A model generated the notes under the pieces. The model made no database searches. It saw only the letters and a program-made list of their open reading frames with translations, and was not told the origin of the DNA. A stretch of DNA of 64,000 bases from contig JAHLJT010003656.1 of NCBI GenBank assembly GCA_031308135.1, positions 76,744,698 through 76,808,697 on the forward strand. Direction: 5' to 3'. How positions within the stretch are numbered: the stretch's first letter is position 1; each line of letters opens with the position of its first letter. Positions 46,370-55,055 of this stretch are shown piece after piece. The DNA is from Acheta domesticus (Eukaryota; Arthropoda; Insecta; Orthoptera; Gryllidae). Made by a program: the position numbers and the translations under genes.

Positions 46370-46960
46370 TGTCGACCAGGGTAATCAATCAATCAATCGC
46401 GAGGATCCGTCCTGCAATGGGACGCTATTGCCACCAGCTGCATCGTTCAGCCTGCCTTCGCCTTCGCCTTTGCCTTCGCCGTCTTGGCCGCAGACGCGCG
46501 CGCGCTGGCGGGCGGGGGGGGGGGCGGCCCAGACGCGCCGAAGCGGAAAAATTACAACTACTTCCGCGAGAGAAAATTGAAAAATGGGAAAAGTTTTCCG
46601 CGCGGAACGCGAATGAGTTCCCCGTCGATTCCCGCGCCTCCGAACCCCCCCTCTCGCCCCCCCCTTACCCCGGCCCCTTTCTATCCGGCCGTTTGCGGCG
46701 CGTCCGTTTGGTGGCGTTCCCGGCCGTCCCGCGCCGTCCCGTGGCGTCCCGCGCCGTCTCGAGCCATCGTCCCGCGTCTATCGCGCGCGCGAAGAAGCCT
46801 AACGATTGTTTTTCTCCTGAATAAAGTTTCGACTCGAGGCAACTTCTCTCTGAGCGAAGGAGAGACGGCGGAGAAGGAGTAGGAGGAGGGGGTGGTGGTT
46901 GGAGTAGAAAGGCGCTGGCACGCGCGTGTGGGTGGATCTGCGAGATTTCCCAGCGCGCAC
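46370..46960. other. GC-rich island
   Basis: Starts with an (ATCA)-type run, then CpG-rich sequence with a G(10) run near 46515 and GCCTTCGCCTTTGCCTTCGCC repeats at 46452-46480. At 46720-46760 a CCGTCCCGCG unit repeats about four times. Frames of 130-150 residues have no domain. Candidate CpG island. Confidence 0.35.
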
Positions 46961-47395
46961 CAGGTTAGGTGGCTCAATTGATGTCGCTGCAGTGTTTCTG
47001 ACCGGTAGGTCCGGGGGTTCGAGTATCGATAGTGGTAGGATTTTCGACATTAGCTAGATTGCAAGGTTAAATGAAGTTGCTGTCTAGAGAAGAATTCTAG
47101 TGCGGCTGCTCTGATCGATAGTTTTCCGTGCTTTCTCCGATCAACACCAAGCGAATTCCGGAGCAGAATCCTGACAAACGGGTCATAGACCGGGCAAAAC
47201 CCCCTTTCCCTTTCCGTTCCCCTTACGTACAAACACTCATGCATTATAATACCCCATATATCAGGAGACCAGCCAGGAGATTCGAGTTGTCCCGGGTGGG
47301 ACGGTGCCATCCAGCGGGGGAAGTTCACCACATCACCCACATTCAAAACATACACTATACATACAGACCTAATTACTCTTGCACTTGACGCCCCG
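46961..47395 (+). mobile_element. tRNA-headed SINE
   Basis: Plus-strand copy: GGTGGCTCAATTGATGTCGC at the head (part of box A deleted), GGGGGTTCGAGTATCGATAG as box B region, then TAGGATTTTCGACATTAGCT and CTCCGATCAACACCAAGCG. ACAAACGGGTCATAGACCGG and GAGACCAGCCAGGAGATTCG follow, ending at CTTGACGCCCCG. Confidence 0.86.
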
Positions 47396-48004
47396 AGAAA
47401 CACTAACCAAACAATCCAAGCGCGGAAGCGGCACTTTCGATTTTTCTTAGTATTGTACTGTTAGATCGTTACCAAACAAAGGGATGGAATGCTGCGCTTA
47501 AGTCTGCGTCCGTCAAGGATTTTATCCACTTTGGTTAAGTAAAGTCAAACATTATGCCAATACAATCAGTTTCGTAATGCAGTACTAATGTAGTCATGTA
47601 CGTCATTACGAAACTAGGGTGGTAAAGTAATGGCGTACTTTGCCACTCTTCTATTGATAATATTTTGAATTTCTTTGTCTTGTATCCTTGACATTTCCTC
47701 TTTAAAAACACTAATAACTGCATAAACTTACTAATATCAATATTTACATTTTAGTGATATTATACTCTTTAATATAGGGTAGTGATTTCAAAAACTATTA
47801 TACTCGCACGTTTTCTTGAGCCCTACCACAACTTTTCTAACATTAGTTGAATTAAGAACAAATTTTAATGACAAACGTGGCTCACAAAAATCGCATTATG
47901 AGAAATGTTTACTCCCGTATAATAGAAATTATTTTACATCGAAAAGCGAGCGACAGGTTTGATATAATAGTACTGTCATCGAAATAACTACCCCCTACTC
48001 CTCT
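47396..48004. other. Unassigned; possible inverted piece of recombinase gene
   Basis: 47804-47820 (CGCACGTTTTCTTGAGC) is an exact 17-bp inverted copy of 48024-48040, which lies in the recombinase fragment on the minus strand. The plus-strand translation after it (FLSPTTTFLTLVELRTNFND) could be the continuation of the same gene in inverted orientation. Otherwise AT-rich with nothing recognised. Confidence 0.35.
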
Positions 48005-48311
48005 CGCATCCACCGAAATCAGTGCTCAAGAAAACGTGCGCGGATAATACTTGGTTTCTCCTTCTTTGGCTTGCCAGGAAAGTAAGCTATCAAGACTTTT
48101 TCCGAAATGGAATGAACGTGTTTTTTTCTCACCAATATTTAAATAATAAATACTCATGCTCATATTTCTTTCTTAATTTGTTGGGTAACAATGTTTCTAT
48201 TGCAGCATTTGTTGCTATTTCTATTTCCGAATCAGAACTATATTCATTCATGTTAAAAGTATACGCCAAGTGTGTTTCAAATGTTCTCCTTGTTGAGAAC
48301 AGTGTCGCCAC
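48005..48311 (-). pseudogene. Tyrosine recombinase N-terminal fragment (copy 2)
   Basis: The minus-strand reading from 48252 starts MNEYSSDSEIE and continues AIETLLPNKLRKKYEHEYLL. After a stop and frameshift it continues VHSISEKVLIAYFPGKPKKE and KPSIIRARFLE. This corresponds to the N-terminal, core-binding (SAM-like) region of the recombinase at 50844-53257, where the equivalent reads KLYEKGYLKLRKFM and then SYLSEEF and STLWCTYSKLK. The catalytic half is missing on this strand. An upstream stretch also matches the upstream of the other copy, so this is a second element of the same family in opposite orientation. Confidence 0.7.
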
Positions 48312-48418
48312 TTGCAGGAGAGAAAAAAATATGAATATTAAATGAAGGTGTAGGACGAAATTTCACATTAATCTAACATTTTTTTACAAAGTAGATAAAA
48401 CGTTTAAAGTTATTCATG

Positions 48419-48531
48419 TCGTAACGTCTGATTATAATACTCAATTGGTCACCAAACTCGGCCTATCGGCCTCGTTTGGCAATTTTCCAATCTCGTATTG
48501 TAATCAGATGCTTTACGACACTTACATCGTA
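48419..48531. repeat. Imperfect inverted repeat upstream of recombinase copy 2
   Basis: Arms of about 48-55 bp (left GTCGTAACGTCTGATTATAA, right ending ATCAGATGCTTTACGAC) fold around CTATC with a few bulges. It lies 110-220 bases upstream of the minus-strand recombinase start. The other recombinase copy also has an inverted repeat in the equivalent region (50579-50634). Confidence 0.8.
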
Positions 48532-48984
48532 AACAACTATTAACAATCCTCCTTCCGTTCAGAATAATTGAAACATAAAGGTTGAAGGTAAAGATGGCTC
48601 AAAAGTACTCATATTCCAAGACAATTTTTTATTTATGTTTTTTGTCGCTCCTCGGGTGATTCATGATCAGCATGGTACCTTTCCGTGGTGCGATCCTCGG
48701 GGAAAAATAGAGTTGCATCTTTCCTTTTGTTTCCTTAGCTTAGTGACGAAAAAACACTTCATGTTCGCCACATTCACTCTGTGACGAAAAAATCTTCATG
48801 TTACACCTAGGCATAGATAATAAACAAAAACAGCGCCTGTGCCTGTGAACACCGGTAGCTGCCACATACACAATTTGTTTCTATTGAGATGATGGTTATA
48901 AAACGCGGCTGTTGCCTAGGTTTACACAACTAAATTGCATCCGTTACTTTATCTATATCATTCTAATCCCAATAATAACTTTTT
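48532..48984. other. Unassigned; contains a dispersed-repeat fragment
   Basis: 48812-48865 resembles 7425-7480 (GATAATAAACAAAA core). The rest carries no recognised feature. Confidence 0.4.
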
Positions 48985-49155
48985 ACTTTCCCGTATACGT
49001 ACGTATACACGGAGTGATATACGTAGTATAGGGAAAGTTATGTAATGCTGCGCGAAAAAATGGCCAATTTTTGGCGAAAAATCCCCTAACACGTGGTGTA
49101 GCCAGAAACCCTGTTTTCTAGGTCCTTGATACCGAAAACCCAATTGAAAGGAAAC

Positions 49156-49329
49156 GTCCGTCTGTCCGTCCGTCTGTCCGTCCGTCTGTCCGTCCGTCTG
49201 TCCGTCCGTCTGTCCGTCCGTCTGTCCGTCCGTCTGTCTGTCCGTCCGTCTGTCCGTCCGGCCGTCTGTCCGGCAGTCTGTCCGGCCGTCTGTCCGTCCT
49301 TCTGTCCGTCCGTTTGTCCGTCTGTCTGT
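49156..49329. repeat. (GTCCGTCT)n array inside family X
   Basis: About 174 bp of GTCC and GTCT tetranucleotides, mostly as GTCCGTCT with GGCC variants near 49258-49285. A shorter run occupies the same place in the minus-strand family X copy, so the array is a built-in component of the element. Open frames of Val/Arg/Pro/Ser or Asp/Gly/Arg/Thr are artefacts. Confidence 0.95.
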
Positions 49330-49479
49330 GAACACTGCTAGCGTCTAAACCATACGTACGATTTCGTCCAAAATCGATATTCCCCGGTCGATCTGATTTT
49401 AGTCAAAGCTTTGAGATTTTGAAAAAGATTCTTCAAAATTTGGGGGTACTTTATATGAAGTATATTATATATTTTCAAA

Positions 49480-50500
49480 ATTTTCTCAAAAACGGATCCA
49501 AATTTTTTCTTTAAATTTCTTGTATGAATAAAGTAAAATACACTTAATTACATGGCATAGGTCCGATTTTCACGGATAACTCTAAATTTTCGAAAATTGT
49601 GAAAGTTTGAATTTTTTCGGCGTCTTTCTCCTACTACAAAATTGAAAATCGATATTTTTTCTTCAAATAAAATATGTTCTACATATTGAGTTCTTTGATA
49701 AGGTCATATACATTTTTTTGAAAATTTCAGTATTTTTCGCGCAATATTGCGTGCAATATGTGCAATTTTAAAAAATTACAAAATCAAGATTTTCTCAAAA
49801 ACGGCTCTAAATTTTTTCTTTAAACTTTTGGTAGGGATAGTGGTAAATGTACTCTATCAGATGAAATAAAAGCCATATTGTTCTGCAGGTTGGTTTTTTC
49901 AAAAATTACAAAAATGTAAATATTTTCACATGTTTTTCACGTCGATAATATTTACATTAGCGGCGATTTGTTCACATTATTATACTTACGAGTACATGTG
50001 ATTTAAATAATGTCAAGTAAAGTTTCTCCAAAACACAACCGTTTTCTGTGAAAAGTAGCTCAAAATTTCGCATTTTCGGAAACGCTCAAACGCCATTTTC
50101 TCATATATGGCTGCAATCTTTTTTGAAACTTTTGTAACGGATAGTGCTAATTACACTCTTTAATATGACGTAAAGTTTATTTTGAGTTTTTTTTTGTTTT
50201 TTTCAAAAATGACATAATTGTAATTTGTTTGAAAGATCTCTCACATCTTTAATATGCACATTATCCGCAATTTGTAAAGATTATTATATGTGTGAGTGTA
50301 AGTGCTTCAAATAACTTCAAATAAAGTATTTTGAAAACTCAATCATTTTCTGTGAAGATGAGCTTCAAATTTCGCACTTTTAGTAGCGCTAAAACGCCAT
50401 TTTTCTCTTGAACGGCACATGATTTTTAAAAGAAAATTGCCATTTATGACTAGGTTTTTGTGTTCTTTAATATTCTAAAATTGTTATTTCCGTTTTACCA
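49480..50500 (+). repeat. Four degenerate tandem units of about 306 bp
   Basis: A recognisable block (TTTTCTC, then an ACGG(A/C) word, a CAAAT/CTAAAT word, TTTTTTCTTTAAA, and 25 bases later an AATxxACTCTxTxAxATG block) recurs at about 49488, 49795, 50101 and 50406. The spacing is constant at 305-307 bp. Units 3 and 4 share AGCTxxAAATTTCGCA and AACGCCATTTT just before it. Units are strongly diverged, so the array is old. Confidence 0.75.
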
Positions 50501-50578
50501 ATAGGAAACCGAAATATTAAGAAAATGACAATAGCATATTATGCGATTAGTTTATAACGTTGTCCTTTTTTACATGAA

Positions 50579-50634
50579 TAAGAAGATATTACCGAACGAA
50601 CGACGTTAGAAGTGAGTTCTGTAATATCTTCTTA
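50579..50634. repeat. 14-bp perfect inverted repeat upstream of recombinase
   Basis: TAAGAAGATATTAC at 50579-50592 and its exact inverse at 50621-50634, separated by 28 bases. It ends 209 bases before the first ATG of the recombinase region. Possible recombination or regulatory site, by analogy with paired binding sites of tyrosine recombinases. Unproven. Confidence 0.85.
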
Positions 50635-51021
50635 CGAGTGCAAATAATTAACATTATAAACGAGTTGCATACACTATTTTTTGTATAACAGTATTATAAG
50701 TATTTAAGGGAGCGAAATTAATTGTGTTAAGTTGTAATTCGTAGTTGTAGTAGAGCTCAAATTCATATTTTTTCATGAATGCTACCTCAGCGACAAATTT
50801 GTTTACATATGGCAATTAGTTTGAAAGTCGTGATTCAAACATAATGGATTCGCCAAGATAAATTGTGGAAGAAGCTGCAAAAGCAGAAAATGCTATGATA
50901 GCGAAAAAGCCTTGCAAACTTTATGAGAAAGGGTACTTAAAGTTAAGGAAATTTATGGATAAAAAATATGCAAATTTATTATGCAAAGCTGCTGTTCTTT
51001 CGTATCTATCGGAGGAGTTTG

Positions 51022-51101
51022 GTTAAGTTAGTATAATGCAAATGCTAGAATAAAGACGTTTGTTAATTTAATGCATGCTTCTTTAAACATTATATCCACA
51101 G
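51022..51101 (+). other. Putative intron 1 of recombinase (80 bp)
   Basis: Donor G|GTTAAG and acceptor ATCCACAG|CA. Removing it replaces an in-frame stop by a continuous reading from SEEF into CKASTLWCTYSK, as expected for the family. Phase 1. Confidence 0.6.
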
Positions 51102-51316
51102 CATGTAAAGCGTCGACACTATGGTGTACTTATTCCAAATTAAAGGAAATGCTTAAGATCAAAGAGAATATTGATATTGGAACTTTTCATAAAGTAAGTT
51201 TACTTATGAAACACATAAATGTGGGATATCAACCTATAAAGGCAATGTATTTTTCCCAACAAGATGTAAACACATTTCTTACAAACTCTGATGATGAAAC
51301 TTTTCTTTTAATGAAG

Positions 51317-51397
51317 GTATAATAATGACAGTGGCAATAACAGATAAGTTTTATTTATTAACTGGTGTATTGTATTAATAACTGGTATGATTTTCAG
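51317..51397 (+). other. Putative intron 2 of recombinase (81 bp)
   Basis: Donor AAG|GTATAA and acceptor ATTTTCAG|GTT, with a T-rich tract before the acceptor. Splicing joins FLLMK to VVAIFGVFGACRR in phase 0. The unspliced frame stops at once. Confidence 0.7.
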
Positions 51398-51730
51398 GTT
51401 GTTGCTATTTTTGGCGTATTTGGTGCTTGTAGACGTGTCGAATTTTAAAATTTGTGCATCAACGATGTGAAAGAAGAAGGTTCTGTTTTGATAGTGAACA
51501 AAAAATGACACGCCCGGAATATTTACTATCGTATCCAGTGAAGAATTTAATTATGTTGAGGTCTGTAAAAATACATTTCCTTAAGACCCGTACACAATTT
51601 TTGTTTTACAATCATGGCAAGTGCAGCTGCAATCCAATTGGTATCAATACATTTGCGAAAATACCAAAAAATATTGCAATTTTTTTTTAATTACCAAATG
51701 CATAAAAGTAATCTGGTCATTCTTTTAGGA

Positions 51731-53013
51731 CAGGGCCGCTCAAGCAGAGCAAATCGGCAGCGCGGAGCCGTAGTTTCTGCCGAGAGCGGGACACCGGAGC
51801 GCGAGCGTTGCGCGCCTTGCGATAACCACTGTCACAGTGTCCCGGTAACTCCAGTCGCGGAAACATGGAAGTCGACGCGAGCACTTCACAGACCAGAGCA
51901 TCTACACCGACAATTTTCAATGCAGTATGGGAAGAAAAGTATCTTTTCGCCGACTACGGCTGCTGTGCCAAATGTTTAGTTTACATAAAGAGTTCAATCA
52001 AGTGAAGAAGTTTAATATGCAAAGACATTATACATTTAATCATGCTGTTGAAAATGATGAGTACGCTGAAGAAGAACAAAAGGAAGTTTTCAATGTTCTG
52101 AAAAACAATGCCTTACTAGAAGTAAGTTTTGGATATATTTTGATGTTCTTGTGTAGTTTTGACAGTAAAATAACACAATACAAAAGAGTTTAATTTTATT
52201 GCATACCGATATTACAACGTGACCGTTTAGGAAAAGAACTTCCCAAAAAACCGTTTTCCAAAACCGCATCGTAATGCTGCTCGATTGTTAACTACGTTTG
52301 GATCAACATACAACTGTGAGCAACTTTTTGCTTCTTTGAAAATTTGTAAATCTCGAATGAGAAGTACAATTACAGATCACATTCTGAAATGCATGTTACG
52401 GCTCAATAGCACCGTGTCATCTCTTCCAAATATAGAAAGTATATTGCGAGAAAAAACACTTAAAAGGTGTAATAAGAATATTTGACTTTGCAATCAACTT
52501 CATTTTTTAATTTTAATTTCCTTTACTTTTAGTATTTTTATTACTAGTTTATTTAATCATATTTTTGTGCAACCTTCATAATACTTTTCATATTCAGCAG
52601 CATGATAAACTGTATAATGTCACCGCTATTAAATTTATGTTATTGAGCACTTTTTTGCAACTAAACAATTGGCATTGCCGGCGCAATCTGCAAAAAGATA
52701 CCTTTCTTTCCATGCTGCATAGCAAATTATCGTTTTTTTTAATTTCCAAATTACACTAATACGTTTATATCTAGTAACTGTTCCAATTAATGTTACAAAA
52801 GTATCTTACTGTTTTTTCTGTCGTAATATCCTTTCCCAGAGCTGTGAGATTTTTTCATTCCGAACAACGGAAAATACTCCGTAGAAATACGACGCGACCC
52901 ACTGTGCCACACGCCGCCGATCGATATTTGATGACGTCATTTGCTCTTTCTTCGGCGAAAGAGAAGAGAGCAACCGGCCGGTCCTCCTCGGAGCAAATGG
53001 TTGAGCGGCCCTG
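51731..53013 (+). mobile_element. hAT transposon inserted in recombinase gene
   Basis: Terminal inverted repeats of 13 perfect bases (CAGGGCCGCTCAA) with weaker similarity beyond (AGCAAAT). The 8-bp target duplication is TTTTAGGA at 51723-51730 and GTTTAGGA at 53014-53021, differing at one base. Taking out the element and one duplication restores the reading HSFRRTSATF of the recombinase, which proves the order of events. The element is 1,283 bp and encodes two separated transposase remnants. Confidence 0.93.
51865..52487 (+). pseudogene. hAT transposase remnant (BED finger and C-terminal dimerisation domain)
   Basis: From the ATG at 51865 the frame reads MEVDASTSQTR, then FNAVWEEKYLFADY and GCCAKCLVY. 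After a frameshift it continues EFNQVKKFNMQRHYTFNH, a CxxC...HxxxxH zinc-finger pattern as in BED-type N-termini of hAT transposases. The RNase-H-like catalytic core is missing. 52260-52485 encodes ARLLTTFGSTYNCEQLFASL then KSRMRSTITDHILKCMLRL, the hAT C-terminal dimerisation domain. The combination suggests the hAT lineage that also gave rise to ZBED-type host genes. A GAA|GTAAGT donor-like site at about 52119 hints that part of the gap is an intron. Confidence 0.85.
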
Positions 53014-53314
53014 GTTTAGGAGAACATCCGCGACGTTTCTCGCAGATAATGGCGGTGATACCACTACACTTAAACGTCATGGAGGATGGCGGACTACAAG
53101 TGTAGCCGCGCCATACATCGAAAAATCGGTAAATAACAAGATTCAAATAGCTAACAAGATATTGGTTAGTGCAGAAAGCAAAGAAAAAAATAAGCATTTT
53201 AGATATAAATGCATGTTCCGGAGTGTCACTGACCAATTTATCAAATTGTACACTTAATGTACATGTTCACAAGAATTAATTTGAGGTTTTTTTGTTGTTC
53301 TTGTTATATTACCA

Positions 53315-53320
53315 AATAAA
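53315..53320 (+). other. Candidate poly(A) signal AATAAA for recombinase
   Basis: AATAAA lies 58 bases after the recombinase stop codon, followed by AT-rich DNA. Plausible 3-prime end of the former gene. Confidence 0.4.
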
Positions 53321-53559
53321 AACAAAATATAATTTTAAAGGAGTAATAAATTAATAAATCAGTTTTTAAAAGTAAGTTTTTTCATAACTTCTTTAAACAC
53401 CATAACTGAAAATATACACCGGCCGTGAATATTACGGCAGTGATGGCTCATATTTCGTGCAGAAATAGAGATGACTTAATGATTCGTGCAATAATATGCC
53501 ATACTATGAACGATTTTGTTAATGTAAAAGGGTTGTTTATAATACTGGTATACAAAAAA

Positions 53560-53760
53560 ATGTACTTTTGGCGATGATAGATGGCAGGTGGCAAGAAAGA
53601 GTATGTGGCAATTCCATATAGCTAGCGAAAACCCAAGGAAATAGAAAACTAATACGGGAAAGTCTTTGCCATTCTGTAGCACCACTAGTTATTGAAACAA
53701 ATACGTTTTCATTAAGTAACCTTATAAGACATGTGGCTTATGACCGCGCGGACTATGCAA
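53560..53760 (+). mobile_element. Family X tail after the recombinase gene
   Basis: Matches 20433-20640 and the minus-strand 29260-29370: TTTTGGCGATGATAG, GTGGCAATTCCATATAGCTA, AAGGAAATAGAAAACTAATA, GGGAAAGTCTTTGCCATT and TGTAGCACCACTAG. In the other two copies this tail follows the last 306-type unit within about 80-150 bases. Here the recombinase gene with its hAT insertion lies between. Confidence 0.72.
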
Positions 53761-54845
53761 ATACTATCTGCGAGTTTAGAATACAGTATAGTCTTAATAT
53801 CATGGGAGGTGTACGTGTGATGGGTGCAATCGAAAATATATATTTTGTAGGATGCCCTATGAACTATTCAGATTCTTCATAAAACAGTAGATCTTCGTAA
53901 CCAATCCAAATCCTGTCACAACCTAACTGCACGTTACATCATGCAAGCCCATTTAAAGAAATGTCCATAAATGTATAATTTTAAACATCACGGTCTAAGA
54001 AAAAAAACTTGTCGCCTCCAGAGGACCTTGGAGTGACGCATAAAGAAATCTCTAAATCTCATTGTACATCAACGAAAGCTTTTTATGTAATACAACGCCG
54101 GTTGTACAAAACTTACGTAAACGAACTATTAACAACGTAACCGGCAAATCTCAGTGATTTCAATAAAAACCGGAGAAAATTTATTTTAATGTCACCTCAT
54201 TTTGAAATATTTATTGGGTACAAGAGGGAGAGTGATTTAAAAGAAATATTTCACGTGATCGTTGATGGAAAAAAGTTATGAATTGAAGTTAGTTTAACCG
54301 AAATTTCGTGAGAAAGGAACTGACCAAAACTAGTCAGTTCTGATCAAGTCCTTCTACTTTAGACGGGTATTTCGTGTTAAAATGTGTTTTTATTAAGAGA
54401 CTCAATTCTGTTCTTCTATTAATACTTAGTATTAGAAACAAATATTAATTTCTGGTTAAAAAATAATTATTGTGATACGGACGTTTGTTTACTGAATAAA
54501 ATCTTCTAATAGAGGCTCAGAATCGAGGTTCAAGGGATAGAAGGTGGAAGAAAAAGTGTAAGAGAAAGAGAATGGAAAGAGAGGTGGAGAAGTAGAAAGA
54601 GAGAAATGAAATGAAGCTATCGTCGGTACACAGGTGACACTCACTAAGTTCTTGTTTTGAAGTTAATTACATCTCTAAGAGTGTTCTATTATTTTGATTA
54701 ATGGAATCGTTGAAGTTCTGGAATTTGAATATACTGAAGTACCAAGTATTTTCTTTTTTAGCATTGTCACAGAACAGGAAAAAAATAGAAAGATCTATAT
54801 TTGGATCTGATTTATTTTTTAAAACAATATTACATTTTGAAGAGT
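53761..54845. other. AT-rich unassigned sequence with purine tract
   Basis: 54528-54620 is a purine-rich (GGAAAGAGA-type) tract. Nothing else recognised. Confidence 0.45.
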
Positions 54846-55055
54846 TGCCATCCTCGAGGCCAAGATCACTAAGACAGTAGTGTCGTGCCGAACTCGGACC
54901 GCAGGGTCGCGGGTTTGAGTCGTGTCGCGGGTTTGAGTCGTGCCTCGGGCGTATGGGTGTATTTGTATATGTCTATATGTGTATGTGCCGTCCTTTCACC
55001 ACTCATCATTCATCATTCATCTTTCATACCCCCAAGTCTAACAACCCTGGGGAGT
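54846..55055 (+). mobile_element. Second SINE type (tRNA-like head), low certainty
   Basis: GCGGGTTTGAGTCGT resembles a tRNA T-arm/box B and is present twice because an 18-bp segment (54906-54923, 54924-54941) is exactly duplicated in tandem. A body with GTGTATGTGCCGTCC and a CATCATTCATCATTCATC stretch follows, typical of SINE-like tails. Box A is not clear and no second full copy is in the window. Confidence 0.4.

Larger units (their letters stand above)
48985..50560 (+). mobile_element. Family X, 5-prime noncoding part
   Basis: Colinear with the minus-strand copy at 29290-30420. Shared blocks in order are TTATGTAATGCTGC, CCTTGATACCGAAAAC, a GTCC/GTCT tract, TCCAAAATCGATATTCCC, GGGGGTACTTTATATGAA, TTTTTTCTTTAAA and the 306-bp units. 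A near-palindromic GTATACGTACGTATAC opens the block (48992-49007). No protein is encoded. The recombinase gene starts 284 bases downstream, and a matching family X tail follows that gene at 53560, so I read 48985-53760 as one composite element. Confidence 0.75.
50844..53257 (+). pseudogene. Tyrosine recombinase (Crypton-like), interrupted by hAT element
   Basis: Enzymes of this type join and cut DNA through a tyrosine nucleophile. Exon 1 (to 51021) encodes KLYEKGYLKLRKFM to SYLSEEF. A GT-AG intron (51022-51101) follows. Exon 2 gives STLWCTYSKLK, ENIDIGTFHKV, GYQPIKAMYFSQQDVNTFL and ends at FLLMK. A second intron (51317-51397) follows. Exon 3 begins VVAIFGVFGACRRVEF with the first catalytic Arg. 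Then come broken frames with KYISLRP, YNHGKCSCNPIGINTFAKIP and GHSFR (HxxR box, His codon 51718). The hAT element splits the next codon. After it TSATFLADNG, TTLKRHGGW (His 53078) and YIEKSVNNK (Tyr 53114) follow to a stop at 53257. Stops at 50859 and about 51446 plus frameshifts make it a pseudogene. All catalytic positions remain. Confidence 0.85.

Noticed and set aside
48958..49341. 125-residue frame rich in Asp-Gly-Arg-Thr and its antisense partner
   Set aside because: Direct translation of the GTCC/GTCT array in family X.
49480..50500. 306-bp repeats as centromeric-type satellite
   Set aside because: Only four strongly diverged units, inside a dispersed element present elsewhere in part.
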